DNA of 64,000 bases, from positions 28,909,074 to 28,973,073 of the forward strand of contig CM065299.1 of the NCBI GenBank assembly GCA_032871835.1, read 5' to 3'. This DNA is from Dipteronia dyeriana (taxonomy: Eukaryota; Streptophyta; Magnoliopsida; Sapindales; Sapindaceae). Each line of letters opens with the position of its first letter. Position 1 is the first letter of the stretch. Below are positions 1 to 13,400 of this stretch, one piece after another. A model generated the notes under the pieces. The model ran no database searches and had not been told where the DNA came from. It saw only the letters and a list, made by a program, of their open reading frames with translations. Both the position numbers and the translations under genes were made by a program.

Positions 1-224
1 GCAACAACATCATTGCCTAGCCGCCAACAAGCAGCAGGTGTAGCATAGTTTAGTCTTACAGTGGTCCATGGCCCTTCCATGTTAGGACTGATCTGAATAA
101 ATCCAAATTTCCTGCCACCAATAACAGTTTCATTTCTGTCCTCAACTTCAGTTTTGGGTGACAAGAGAACCGCACATCTTATTTTGCCACATGGTTTCTC
201 ACATTTATTTTCTTGAGTTGCATT
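1..224 (-). CDS. VPS13: VPS13 exon 46 (partial): start of adaptor-binding region
   Basis: The exon begins after an AG at 225-226 and is open to the window edge. It encodes KFGFIQISPNMEGPWTTVRL and NYATPAACWRLGNDVV, which resembles the beginning of the SHR-BD/VAB (VPS13 adaptor-binding) repeats. In yeast VPS13 that region binds PxP-motif adaptors. The remaining VAB repeats and the C-terminal domains must lie beyond position 1. Confidence 0.88.
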
Positions 225-3200
225 CTGCAAATAAAAACAATAATCCAGAATGAAAACTAAGGCTGAATGCTCCAATAGGAAAGAATATGTTTGTGAAATA
301 AGAAATTGAAACAATGCTATTGATGACAATTACCATTGATTCTGCCGAGTATAACTCTATCCAGGTTAAGTTATTTACATAATCATACTGATATAAGTTG
401 TCTTCAACATTCCCTGCAATCTCATCCAATGGAGCTTGAAAGAATCCAACAGGATCACCTGCAATGTCAAAAGTGAAGTTAGCAATAGCGAAGTCCAATC
501 AAATGTAATAGTTGTTAATAACCACTTAATCCAAAAGTTTAAGCTATTAGGAAAGGGTCAAATAGCAGTACTTAAGCACTCCAACACACCACCTCACGTA
601 CAAGATTAACAGGTTTGCCACGTGGCTCAAGCCTAAACACAACACATAACAAGTTCAAATGCCATAGAATAATAATCAGGTGGGAGAACTCGAACCCAGG
701 TGCTCCTTACAACATACTAGTTAGGAACCACTAGACTTAAAAACTTATGCTATTAGGAAATGGCTCAACAATAGTAAGTATTCCAACAATAGCAACCTTG
801 GTCGGATTGTGTATAATGCTGAGAAGCCATAGAATAATAATCACGTGGGAGAACTCGAACCCAGGTGCTCCTTAAAACATACTAGTTAGTAACCACTAGA
901 CTTAAAAACTTATGCTATTAGGAAATGTCTCAACAATAGTAAGTATTCCAACAATAGCAACCTTGGTTGGATTGTGTATAATGCTGAGAATTCTTAATAC
1001 TGAACGGTATTGCATTTTGGGTATAATGTTGGGAATTCCAGAGTTCAAATGTAATAATATTAAATAGTCAAAGCATAGAATTACCCAAGAAAACAAGAAA
1101 GAAAAAAGAATCAAGGTATATGAACAATCCAAAATAACAGGTGAATGTATCAAATTAATACCTTTCCCCATGTCAGTCACAATTACTTCCATCACGTAAT
1201 GATCCTGTAAAAATTTAGAAAACTATATTAGGTACAAGAGACAAATTCTAGGGCATTCGGAGGGAGACAAAGAGAGGTCATCAGATAAATCCATTTCAAC
1301 TATAAACATTAACATGGATAAAAAAAATCATCTCAAATATAAGCAGGAAAGCTCTAAGGATATCACATGCACATACATGAAACAATAATAGATATCGTCG
1401 CCAAGGGTTGATTCATAGTTAGAAATACATATAGTACACGCAATTTCAAAGGTGGAAAGCCAACCAAGGTAACATTAATAAAATGAAGCTAGGAAGTTAC
1501 TATCATGCAGGCTTTGAGAAAAGGACCGCGAGAGAGAGCCAAAAAAATGACTACTTAGAAATCCTGGACAACAGCCTGTATAGAGAAAAAAATCGAGGGT
1601 ATGGTTCACATGCAGGTCCCATTTGGTCAAGTCATTTTTCGGGTTAAAAGATGTTAAAACGCCCCTATATTGATTAAAATATAATACATTATGTCAAAGG
1701 TTCTCCACCTAACAAAAGTGTTTAGGTTTTACTTGTCTGACAAGTTAAATATGAAAATCATTTACATTAAGACTAGGTTGGGAATGCTTCTTGAACTGCT
1801 TTTGGGGACAAAAGTGATTCCGAACTGAATCTAGGGTGTTTGGCAAAATTCCAGGGAAGTGCTTGTAATCATTTTTGGCTTGCCCAACAGTAGCTTTGAG
1901 AAGCTATTTTTTGTAGCTTTTAGAAAACTGCTTCGCAGTAATGAAAAGGCAGAGCACTTAGCATTTATTTGGGATCTTTTGTTGTCTATTTCAATTTTGT
2001 AATCTCACGACTTATTGAAACATATTTTGCTATTTAGAAAAAATTGAGGAAGAAATCAAAAGAGTTTTCTTGATATATACGCAATATATATGGCAATAGT
2101 TAAAAAAAAAGAAAGTAATAATGTGTTATGGACAAACAAAAATAAAACAAATTATTTATTTATTTTATAACATGTTTATCGGTTTATGGTCACTCAAAAA
2201 TAAAAAAATATATATTTATTTTAAAACATATTTATGATCACATAAAAATAAAACAAATTATTTATTTTCCAAACATCTTCAATATTCATTTATGTCCTTT
2301 TTAGTAATTTTGCTTAGTCACATCAATTTTTACTTACAGTTTACCAAACACATTGAATTTTCTTTTGGCTCTTACATTACTTTTAAAAATCAGTTTACCA
2401 AACATTCGACCAAAGTAAACCTAAATTCAATGAGATTCTCTTTCTTACCAAAGTTGTATCGGGTAATAAAAGAAGTGATTACTATTAGTAACCATCGAAC
2501 CTAAAAGCTTAAGCTGATAGGAAATGGTCAAACAATTTAAGCACTCTAACACACCCCCTCACTTGCAAGACCAACAGACTTGCCATGAGGCTCAATCCCA
2601 AACATAAACACACAACAAATAAGTGAAATAACAAATTCAAATAATCATGTTGGAGGATTCGAACCGAAGATTCATGAGACAACAAAGCTCTAACACAATA
2701 TTAACAACCATTGAACTTAAAAGGTTAAGTTGATAGGAAAGGGCCAACAATAATTTTTAAGTGCTCTAACAATCACTAAGAACACAACAAGAGCATTGAC
2801 ATGCAAAGGTAATGAAGTATGCATCTCATTCAGTCAAACACCTTTGTTCCAGTATCATGAGTAAAAACGGCGAGAGACAGGGGGAAGGAAAACACAAACA
2901 TAGTTTATTCTAACATACCGGGGAATCAACTTTGAAGAAAAATATTTCACTCCAATCGACAACTTCAAGCTTAGAAGATGATGAGTAATTTGAGATCCTT
3001 CCGCATGTGCGTGAACTTTGTTGATGAAGAGGTGAATCACTAGGAAGGCCTTGGTTTGCAGTAAGACGGATAGCAACAGTATACTGGTGAGGACTCAATC
3101 CTCCAATACTGGGGAACTACATTCCAAACATATACAGAAGTGAGCAAAACCATTCTCAGGAAATTAATGATATGAATACAAATAAAATGAAAATATCTGT

Positions 3201-5232
3201 GTTCGTTAAAAAGCCCAATGAATATAATGAAAGAAACAATACACAAAAACAAGAAGCAAGTTTCAGCCCAAAACCAAAATGAAGAGAGGAAAAACACAAA
3301 AAGTATAAGACTTGTCTTAATTTGGTACTAATAGAAAGTTGTTTATGGAACCAACCTATATAGTCCAAAGGAGTTGGATATCCGGCAGCATAAGATTTCC
3401 CTATATAAATATCCTAGTAAGAAGGCTCACATTTGGCAGACCCGGTATACTAAATGTTCACTATGTATTCTTAAGGATATAAAGTGAATTGCCATTAAAT
3501 GAGCATATTTTACGATTTTGTTCTGGTTGATGATCTTGTAAATGAAATTTTTAACAATTTAGGCATGACTTTTGACCAAGCTCTAGTATGAGAGAGCTGG
3601 GAGAACCATACACTACATAAGAACGAACGGTATGTCTTTTAACAAACATGAGAATAACTTCACCACCACCGACAATTGATGATAATAACCAGCTTACTCA
3701 ATATGAGAATAACTTCACCACCACCAACAATTGATGTTACTCAATATCATGCATTAGAAAAATACATTGCTATCTAACAAATTTGTAATCACAAATAAAT
3801 TTACTTTTCTATTGTCAAAAAGGTAAATTATTATTATCCAAAATATACAATTCAGATATTTTTCAGAAAAAAACTTCAGAAGATTAGTCCATACATTCTA
3901 AAATCAATGACCTTCCACTTGGTTTTTATTTATTTTATCATTTGTTTTTTAATGAAAACTATTAACTTATATATGTATCAATTGAAAGGACGCTTCTTAT
4001 GTGCAAGCATCCTGACATAATTCATGTCTGGGATCACTGATTGTCACATGTGGCAATCATTCTGTAGTACTACAAACCTGTGACAATTAGCGATCCCGGA
4101 CATACATTACTAAAGGATGTTGTTCTATTAGAACGAATTCATGAAGTCATGAACTACATATTTGTGCAGCAGCAACCTAATCAAAAGAATTTGCTAAAAG
4201 TTAGAGAATCAAATTTCAGCCAAACATTGATTTGTTAGCTCGTATGCATACTCCATCAAAATCATTTCAAAACTAACCCATTACCCATCAAAGATTAACC
4301 AGGCTTATTATGCAATTCCATCGCATGATCAAAGGACTTATACCTGTGCATCCACTATAATGACTGTCACCATCGTTCTAACCATTTTGCTTAGTTTTCC
4401 CTTCAAGTGGGAGTCCAACATATTTTTTGAAACAGGAACTTTTAAAGGTTTCATATCCCCAGATGGCATTTTAATAATATTTGAAAACCCTCTGATTTCA
4501 CCAGCTCGAATGAAAATATCTTGACCAAGTTTGTTTTGAGGAATTATATAATAATCTCTCTTGTGATGGACATCAATGATAGATCTTCCACCATAAGATG
4601 GAGATAATGCTTCCTGCACAATGTGATTTACACAGAAAGTGTCAGCGGACAGCTACATAACAAGCCAACAAATGCATCATTGCACAAGTTGGGAAATGAC
4701 ATATATATGTAAGCATATGGACACACCCATGCCCATTCATGTACACGTGAATTTCGGATTTGATAATTTACCTGTGTTTTGTAGTATTCATGGGCATGAT
4801 TAAGGTTGTTCCAGCTGGCATAAGCTTGAATTATCATATTAGCATTAGACAATGAGACATTCAAGTTCAGACTAGTGGTGGTAAGACGTAATTGCGAAGC
4901 TGCACCCGGCGCATTCAGATCATACTGGTACCTGATATTGAATAAGGCCTTTACATAAAGAATTTCTCTTATGAGAATGGTAAAACAAAGATAAGGAAAC
5001 ATAGAATTTATCCTATAACAGTATCAAGTGAGAGAGAGGGAACACCCCCATTCTCATATGTCCTCAATGAATTTAAAACTGTTTCCAAAATCCTAAACTT
5101 GAAACTTTCCCGCAGCAGGATGTTTAGAATTTAGAATGTGTGTTCCTTTCAGGGAGCAATGAAGGCATTTATTCAATTCTTGACAAGATACAAAACCATT
5201 ATTAGAAGAACTAGCACATCCTATTTGGGGGG

Positions 5233-5272
<40 letters not shown>

Positions 5273-8200
5273 ATAGAATAAAAATAAAAGCAAACTAATT
5301 GTTCCAGAGTCACCGATTTTCTCTTACAATAGGGAAAGTGGGAAACTGAAATCCTTCTGGGCAAAGCATGTTATAACAGATCCAACCTATCATTCTCTAC
5401 TTGCATTAATTTGATATATAGTAAAACAAATTACCTTAAAAATCCATCCATAGGCTCAACAAGAGGCTCCCAAGATTCATACTTATCATTATATGATCTT
5501 GCAGCCAAAGAGAAGCTGACAGTGGAATTCAAGTAATCAGTTCTCCCATGCAAACCAAACCCTATTCCACTCAGAGATATATTAAACAAAGGAACCATCT
5601 GCCAATAAAAAAATAATTAGGGAATTAAAATTTTTAAGTAAATAACTGCAATCATATGGCCACAATTGTATTACTCAGTTTCGAGTTGTACATCATATGT
5701 ACCAACCCTGAAAACCTGTGTGATTATAATAAACAGTTGTCTTAACAATCATTTAGACATGTAATATGACAATGGCTCCCAACATTAAAAGAAAAGTTTC
5801 AGCTACCCCTTCTCCCTTTCTAAAAGTATAAAAACAGATAATTGTATTCAGTCAGAAATTGTGTCAGATACCATACTAGAGGTAGATCTGTTTGTCCTCG
5901 ATATATCCACAATTATATACTGTTTTGGTACCCAAAAGAAAATCCCCCGACCTTTCTTTGTTACTGGGTTCTAAACTCAGGACCACCAAAACCTAGTGCC
6001 TTGATAAACAGGAAACTTATAGGATAACCAGGTAGGTGGTCTCAAGGAGTAGTCTTCTGATACCCATGATTGTACAAGCAAATTTCAATTTATAAAACTT
6101 AGACAATCATAAGTTCAATGCATACGATGCAGTTTAAACCTCTTTCCGGTTGCCTTAAATGAAGCTACTGAGAAAAGAATTCATACCAAGCCACCATAGT
6201 CATCAAAAAGAGCCACAGAAAAAGTTCTAATTTCTGCATCAATGACAGTATCATCTGAACCACTTGGCACATTTGGATCAGCCAGCTTTAAGGCAAACCT
6301 TCTTGGAGGTCGTTTGGAACCACTGCGTACAATAAATGTCCCCAACTCATTACCAACTGTCCATATGCTAAATGGTTCCGTCCTAAGCTTGGCATCAGAT
6401 GTATCCCACACACTTTCTTCCAAAAATTGATCCCCAGTAACCATATCACTGCGTATGCATCTTAATGTGCTGAAATCATCTGGTTTTGGTGTGCCCTTAC
6501 AAGCAATACAACCCAAAGAAACAAAACCAGGGGGAGCTTGAGGAAGCCAGAAAGAAATATTCTCCATTCCCCTTTGCTTCTTGATCTGTCCGACAACTTG
6601 GAAATCCAGAGGGGCTTTGAAGAGCTCTTCATCTTCAGTATCATGAAGAACAATACAGGTACTTGGTGGCTCAAACCTGACCATAATCGTACAAAATTAT
6701 CTACTATACCATTAAAACAAGGATATGAATTAATAAGGAATAAAATAATGAACATTCTTACCCTTTAACAGCAATATCACCAAAATATACCATACCCCCA
6801 GAAAGTACCGGACGCCATATGGATAGTTTCTTTCTTGAGCTTGAACCCCTGTTCCACCATATCAAACGAAAACTAGCAACAGCTTCAAAACGTCTACCAG
6901 AGTTTGCAACTTCTGAGTTTTCCAATGGCCTGGAGTGGGTATGACTACTAGGAGCTTGATCATGCGAATGCCCAGATGCTTTTGGAAAGTCTTCATGAAA
7001 CCCAAAAATAGAAAGACGCAAATCATATGCCCTACCTGATAAGCTAAGAGTCGAGGGATCTGCCGGTAAGAAAGTTCCAACAGAATTATGCACACGCCAA
7101 AAAGCCAAACTTGATGGACATCTGCAATAATGACACCAATATAATTTAAACCCATAATTTCACTGAAATAATTTATTCAAGTCTCAATATTTCGCCGACG
7201 AACAAATGATCTAGTACTCGAGCATACAAACATTATGTGCAACATTTAATATTTTCTGATAATATGGCTTAAAAAAAGGAACATATACAAACTTAACTAT
7301 CCTTAAAATACTTCCTATGATGCTCACCAAATAACTCAAACTTTACAGTAGTAGTCTTACTAGGTGGATATTCTAAAACTCAAACTTTGGTTGATCAAGG
7401 TGTTGCATGCCCATAACTTGCCATGGCTACGAAGAAACTTACCCATCCGTGGGTGGGTAGATTTGTTTGTAATATATATAAACGTTAGATATATGTATGT
7501 ATATAAGCATATAGTTACACATGTTTATCTAGTGTAAACTAAATCATAACAGGGAATTATTTGCACGTACAGATTGGTAGAGCTGATGGTAATACAATCC
7601 CTCAAGGAACAAGGAGATACTAAAGAAGCCAAGATGCAAAAAGCAGAAGATAACGGTGGAGGTGTTCTTCCTGGCGAAACGACACAGCCCAATGCAACAT
7701 AACCTTGAGGAGATTCAGGGAACCAAACAGAACAGCAACTTTCTCCTTTGTTGAGGACATCATTTGGTGGTGAATTATGATTAAATGAACCTTGATCAGA
7801 AATGGCTCCTGAATCTAAAGATGGCCAAATCAGTTTAAAAGATATGGGTCTTCTGACTCTTGCAAAGTTGGTATTGACAGCAAGCACTCCTTTTGTAGGT
7901 GGCTTGTCCCTGTTGTGTTAAGAAAATTGATATCATGCTCAAGACAAGGATGCAGAAAATATACATAATCTAAAGAAGATATTGTTTAGAGTTTTCACTG
8001 ACAATGGTGTCAGATGGTCACCAAAAACAGCAAAACCAGGTGGGGCACGAGGTTTCCAAAAGGTAAATATTTGGTCACTAGAAGAATCTGCAAAGTACAA
8101 CAGAGTAGCAAGTTAACACTGTAAAATTCTATGTAAGTTCTGTCTTTCCAGCATTGACACAGAAAGAAACAGAAACTAAGTAAATCTTGGCATACTTCTA

Positions 8201-9528
8201 ATAGTCCCAACTTTGTCAAACTGAGAACAAACAATTGTCATCTTCTTTGATGTCATCCTCAAAAATGCCAAAATATCCTCTTCAACTGCTAGAAACAGCC
8301 TTAAAATGCTGAATGAAAAGTTCAAGAATATATCTGACACAGATAAATGTATATTGGTCTTCCCAGATGCATTTGAATACTTTATAGATGTGTCAAAAGG
8401 CTCCAAAATTCTGATTCCATTACTCTCCATCGTCAAACCAAGTGCATTTGCAGTCATTTCAAGGGTATCACCTCTCAGAACAAGCCTGGTGGAAGCATAA
8501 CCACATAAAACATTATGTACCATTTACTTCATTTTATATATTCCTGCTTAAATTGAAAATAAAAAACATTTGCATGCTTCAAAATATAAAAACTCAGCAA
8601 AAATGGCAATGATACGAAGTCTACAAGATATAATATTGCTCAAGAATTAATCCTTACAAATTCACCACCAGTTTTTGCACCACATGATCTCTTAATTAGT
8701 ATGATTTACTTAATTACTTCAAATTTTGCACCACATGATCCCTTAATTAGCATGATTACTTGATTGCTTCAAACTAGTGTTATAGAATTGTTTGATATGC
8801 CATGAATTTCCAAAAGAAAAACCATTTCAAGCTGCAATGTAGCTCCTATGAGCATCATGGGAAGCCACAGAATCAAGGTATTAAGTCTCATCTCAGCAAG
8901 TCTATTAGGGTAGCATAGAAACAATTTGAAACCAGAGAATTATGATATAAAATATATTTAACGGCCAGAAAATTATTTGGTTCGGGATCCCACACGTAAT
9001 TTGGATCATCGATTATCACATGTGAATCAATTTAATTATATATATATATATATAAAATTATCAAGTGCAGGATCTCGCACAAAAAAATTGTTCGGTTTCG
9101 ACTCCAACCGGTTAGAATCAAAGAAAAAAAAATTATACTGATTCTGCATTAGAAAGTAACTATATATGCATATATAATTAAGAGGTTATCCTAATAAATA
9201 ATTTCTTATTAGATGCAAGCAAGCTAACATTCTGAAGAAACAAGTGCCAAACTGAAACCAGAAACAACTTTGACAGGATCAAAACCATGCTGCATATTGA
9301 CTAATACTATCTAAATAAGTACTGATATTAAACCAGAATATGTAGTCAATAGTACCATGTAAAATGAAGTTAAGGCATTCCATCATATAACAAGAAATAA
9401 TAGTGAGCAATCAGACATCAGCGTGCAAAAGCAAAATGCACTAGTGTATAACTTCAAACTACAAGAATCTAATAAATTTTGTTAGGTTTCTGTTTGAATT
9501 CACTGTCATCAACACTATCCACAAGCAC

Positions 9529-9584
<56 letters not shown>

Positions 9585-10381
9585 CAAGTGCAGGATCCCG
9601 CACGAAGTTTTCGTGCAGGATCACTGATTTCAACCGGTTGGAATTAGTTTAAAATAGTGATCTCACATTAGAAAGTTAATATATAAAATAAAATAAAATA
9701 AAATAAAATATATATATATATATATGCACTCTGGAAACTTGATAGCTTAAGAATTAATACCAAGATTTATAATCTTTTTTGAGTTCACCAAATGAGATCG
9801 CCAAAGCACCCTAAAAATGATAATAATAATAACGGTTATTGGCCCTAGCCCCCCTTGAACTTTACGAGAGTTTGCATTTTACCATTGAACTCTCATTAAT
9901 TGGCAAAACCTGACTGTAGATGCCCCCTTAAACAGGCGTTCAAACAGGCGTTCAAGGGGCAATAAACCAAACTGTTTTCTAATTAATGAGTGTTCAAGGG
10001 GTTTAACACCTAAAAAAACAAGTTAGGGATAAAGGGTGCGTTTGGCACGAAAATGGGACTGGACAAGGTGGGACTGGACAGGACATGACAGGACTTCTAT
10101 GTTGTGTTTGGAAGTCTGGACAGAACTATAAATTGTACCGTTATGCGTTTGCTATGGCTGAGACAGGACGGAACAAGAGATTAAAATGACCAGAGTACCC
10201 CTCTTATATATATAACAACATAGACAATAATATTATATATATTAATATATAATAATATTATATATAATGATCTATTATATATATTATTTGATATTATTAT
10301 ATATTAATATAGAATATTACATGTATTATATATAATAATATGATATATAATATTAAATATTAGTATATATAGAAAATATAA

Positions 10382-10418
<37 letters not shown>

Positions 10419-13400
10419 ATAGGTAGTAATAATATTATATATATAATATATTCTATATTATATATATATATTTTACATAATATGATATATATATTATTAT
10501 ATTTATATTACATATATTATATATTAATAATACATATTAATATATATATATATATATATTAATAATACATATTAATATATATATGATTTATATATATTAC
10601 ATATACATTAAATATATTATATTATATATATTATTATAATATATATATATGTTAATATATATAAATCATATATACTATGTGTTGTAAAAATAATATATAT
10701 ATATATATATATATAATATTATATTTAATAGTATAATATAATATAATATTATATAATATATAATATTCTATATGTAATTATAATATAGAATATAATTTAC
10801 AATATTTTGGACATGATTGTAATTGTTTGAAAATTTAAAGGGTAAATTGGTCTTTTGGACACTTGTCCCATGTCATTGGACAAGTTGTCCTAGGGTCTTG
10901 GGTGGGACAAGTTTTTGTGATTTTTATCTCACCTTGTCTCGTCCTGTCCCATGCTAAGGACACGCCAAACGTGGGACAAGAACAAACTGTCCCACGTTGT
11001 CCTGTCCTGTCCCGCGTACCAAACGCACCCAAAATACAAACTCGCGTAAAGTTTATGGGGGACTGGTGCCAACAACCCTAATAATAATAATAATAATTTA
11101 AAAAAAAAAATGTTTCACTGAAAAAGTACAACATCAGTCACGAAGGAATTACCTATGGGACATTATTCGATATCTTTCCTCTTTATGAGCCCTGTTCACA
11201 AAGGAGTTCCAGCAAACTCGTTTGTGAACAAGAGTATTGGGTTAAAACTGTAATTGTAGGCAAAAATTGATAAACTGGCTTTGGTATTTTTGAGTTTTGC
11301 AGCATTAATGATATAGAAATTCTTTTGTACATCTTAGAGCTGTCCCTCAGTAGGAAAGTGTTGTAACTCTACAGTAGGAGCTGCCCTTTGTAGAAAAAGT
11401 TTTTATCATCACACTTGAGTGATTCAAAAGATCATCCTATAGTTAACACCAAGATAATGGAATGAAATGCAATAAAAGCAGAATTAACCTGCTAAAAGCA
11501 TCAAGCTGAGCATGCAAAAGTTTGTTGGAGAGGGTTGGTGATTCCTTTACATCTTTGGACGTATTGTAAAAGGTCAACTCTGGGCCAACTGCCTGCATTT
11601 ACAAAGGAAATAGCGAGAAATACATAACAGTGAGTCAGTGATATGCGGTGAGCCTGTAAAGTTCTCAAACTATTCTAAACAGAGGTAACAATCTAAAAGG
11701 TCAAAAATCAAAATCCAGTAAATCTTAATGCGATTTATGAATGATGAACCTATCAAACTTTGCGATAAAAAGTGGTAAGAAAAAAATAGGGAAATACATA
11801 AAGAGATACTAGACCTGCAATTCAATGATAAACTCTGTGGATCTGTCACCTGCAGTGTTTTGAGATTGTAAATCATTCATAGTTTCTCTTGAACTGTCTA
11901 GATGAGGATCTTCATCCCCAACCTCCAGGTAAACCCCATCATCCTTTGAAGCAGAATAGCTACTGTTGGCTCCAAGCAATATACAAGAATCCAAGTACAG
12001 CCCATTCTGTTCAAAAGACAGCAACGAAATCAGTTAATGTTCTTGGCAGTTGGCAAAAGACAATTTCCAAATTCATACAAAAGATGAATAAAGAACGTTG
12101 GGAGTAATCAGGTACCTTGATGACAACATTCTTAAATTGCAATTTTTTTCCACTTCCAACGTGTATCATAGCCTCCATACTAGGTTCTGAGAGATTGAAA
12201 CCATGCCTATCCTTTAAGTACAGTGTTCCACCTTTACCATCATAAATGAAATGATCAAATCTTTCATCATCAACAATTAGAGGTCTTTGAGGAGATACTG
12301 GAAGTTCAGCATGAGGTTGGTTGTAAATTGACTGCTCCAAAATGATTGCATCAACCATGCACATAGAGCCCTTATCCTCGTCATTTGACAGCAAATCACC
12401 GACAGTCGGAACAAAAAACTCAACAACTGCCAGCAGAAAATCAAGTGCCACCAGTAGTTGTGGCCTTTGGATACATACAGAAACAAATGTTGAGCTTTGT
12501 CCAAATTTGGCATCAAGAATGAGCATTGTAGTAACTGGTTTAACGCCATTTTCTTTTATAACATTTGCATCAGACATATTCTGGGTTTCATCATGAGTCA
12601 CCATGTGTAGAAGACCATCAATAATGTTCTCAGGTTTTCCTATGGCCAACCTAAATTCTTCTTCAGTTCCCTCACGATTATCTATCACATTGAAATCCTT
12701 AAGTGTTGCTGACAGAAAACCTTCATCCAATGTGTTAGACTTATATAGAAGCCATGCACCGGTCACCTGCATGGCAGTGTGAAGAAGTTAACCACAATGT
12801 GTTAAAGTTTTATTCTATCATGATTCATGACAAATTGACTAAGGCATGACCATGCAACAACACCCATGGTTAAGATTTAAGAACAATATAAGAGCTGAAC
12901 CATAGATACGAGATTCAAAATAGGGCTCAAAGTTCAAATAGCTTCTAGATACTGCCCAATCAGCAAACTAATAACATTATGTCTATTTTTTTAATAATAA
13001 TTAAATGTAAAATATGCAACAATGTAAAGATTAATGTTCGTTAAAGTCCCATTTGATATTTTCAAATATTATCAAAACTTCCATCATTTGTTTTTCTTCA
13101 AATTGATATCATGTTAGAAAATGTGTCCATCTAATTTACCTCTCAGTTAGAGTTACAAATTGACACAGGAAACAAATGGGTCCGAACCTGCTGCAGTTTG
13201 GTAATCATATAATATTTTGGAAGGAGCAAATTACAGTCAACCTCTGAGGTTTGTCTTTTGACAACCGGGAAAACCTTGACATAAATGGGCAAAGATCTCC
13301 CCAGCAGTAAGTCAAAGTTGGTCAAACTTAACCTTTGACCGAGTTTGAATGTTAAAAAATACCAAAATATCCCAAGAAGTCTGAATTTTAAAAAAGAAAC

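Larger units (their letters stand above)
9833..11078. mobile_element. Outer inverted-repeat element in VPS13 intron 34
   Basis: The left end (GGTTATTGGCCCTAGCCCCC, then TTGAACTTTACGAGAGTTTG) is inverted at the right end (complement GGGTTGTTGGCACCAGTCCC, then ATAAACTTTACGCGAGTTTG), about 45 bp of TIR. TAATAATAA flanks both sides, consistent with a 9-bp Mutator-type duplication, but it lies in an AAT microsatellite and is weak evidence. Most of its length is a second element inserted close to the right end. Confidence 0.7.

Noticed and set aside
5093..5293. Minus-strand frame with a run of prolines
   Set aside because: It is the translation of the poly-G tract in intron 40.
6242..6768. Plus-strand frames of 62 and 76 codons
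   Set aside because: Antisense shadows of VPS13 exon 39, whose minus-strand translation matches the family.
10835..11081. Overlapping frames on both strands (65 and 72 codons)
   Set aside because: They arise from the GGACAAG/CTTGTCC arrays at the right end of the inner inverted-repeat element.
11140..11240. Possible extra exon in intron 34
   Set aside because: Splice-like AG and GT occur, but exon 34 joins exon 35 by a split Arg codon to give the conserved FSRLVLRGDTLEM, so no exon is needed.
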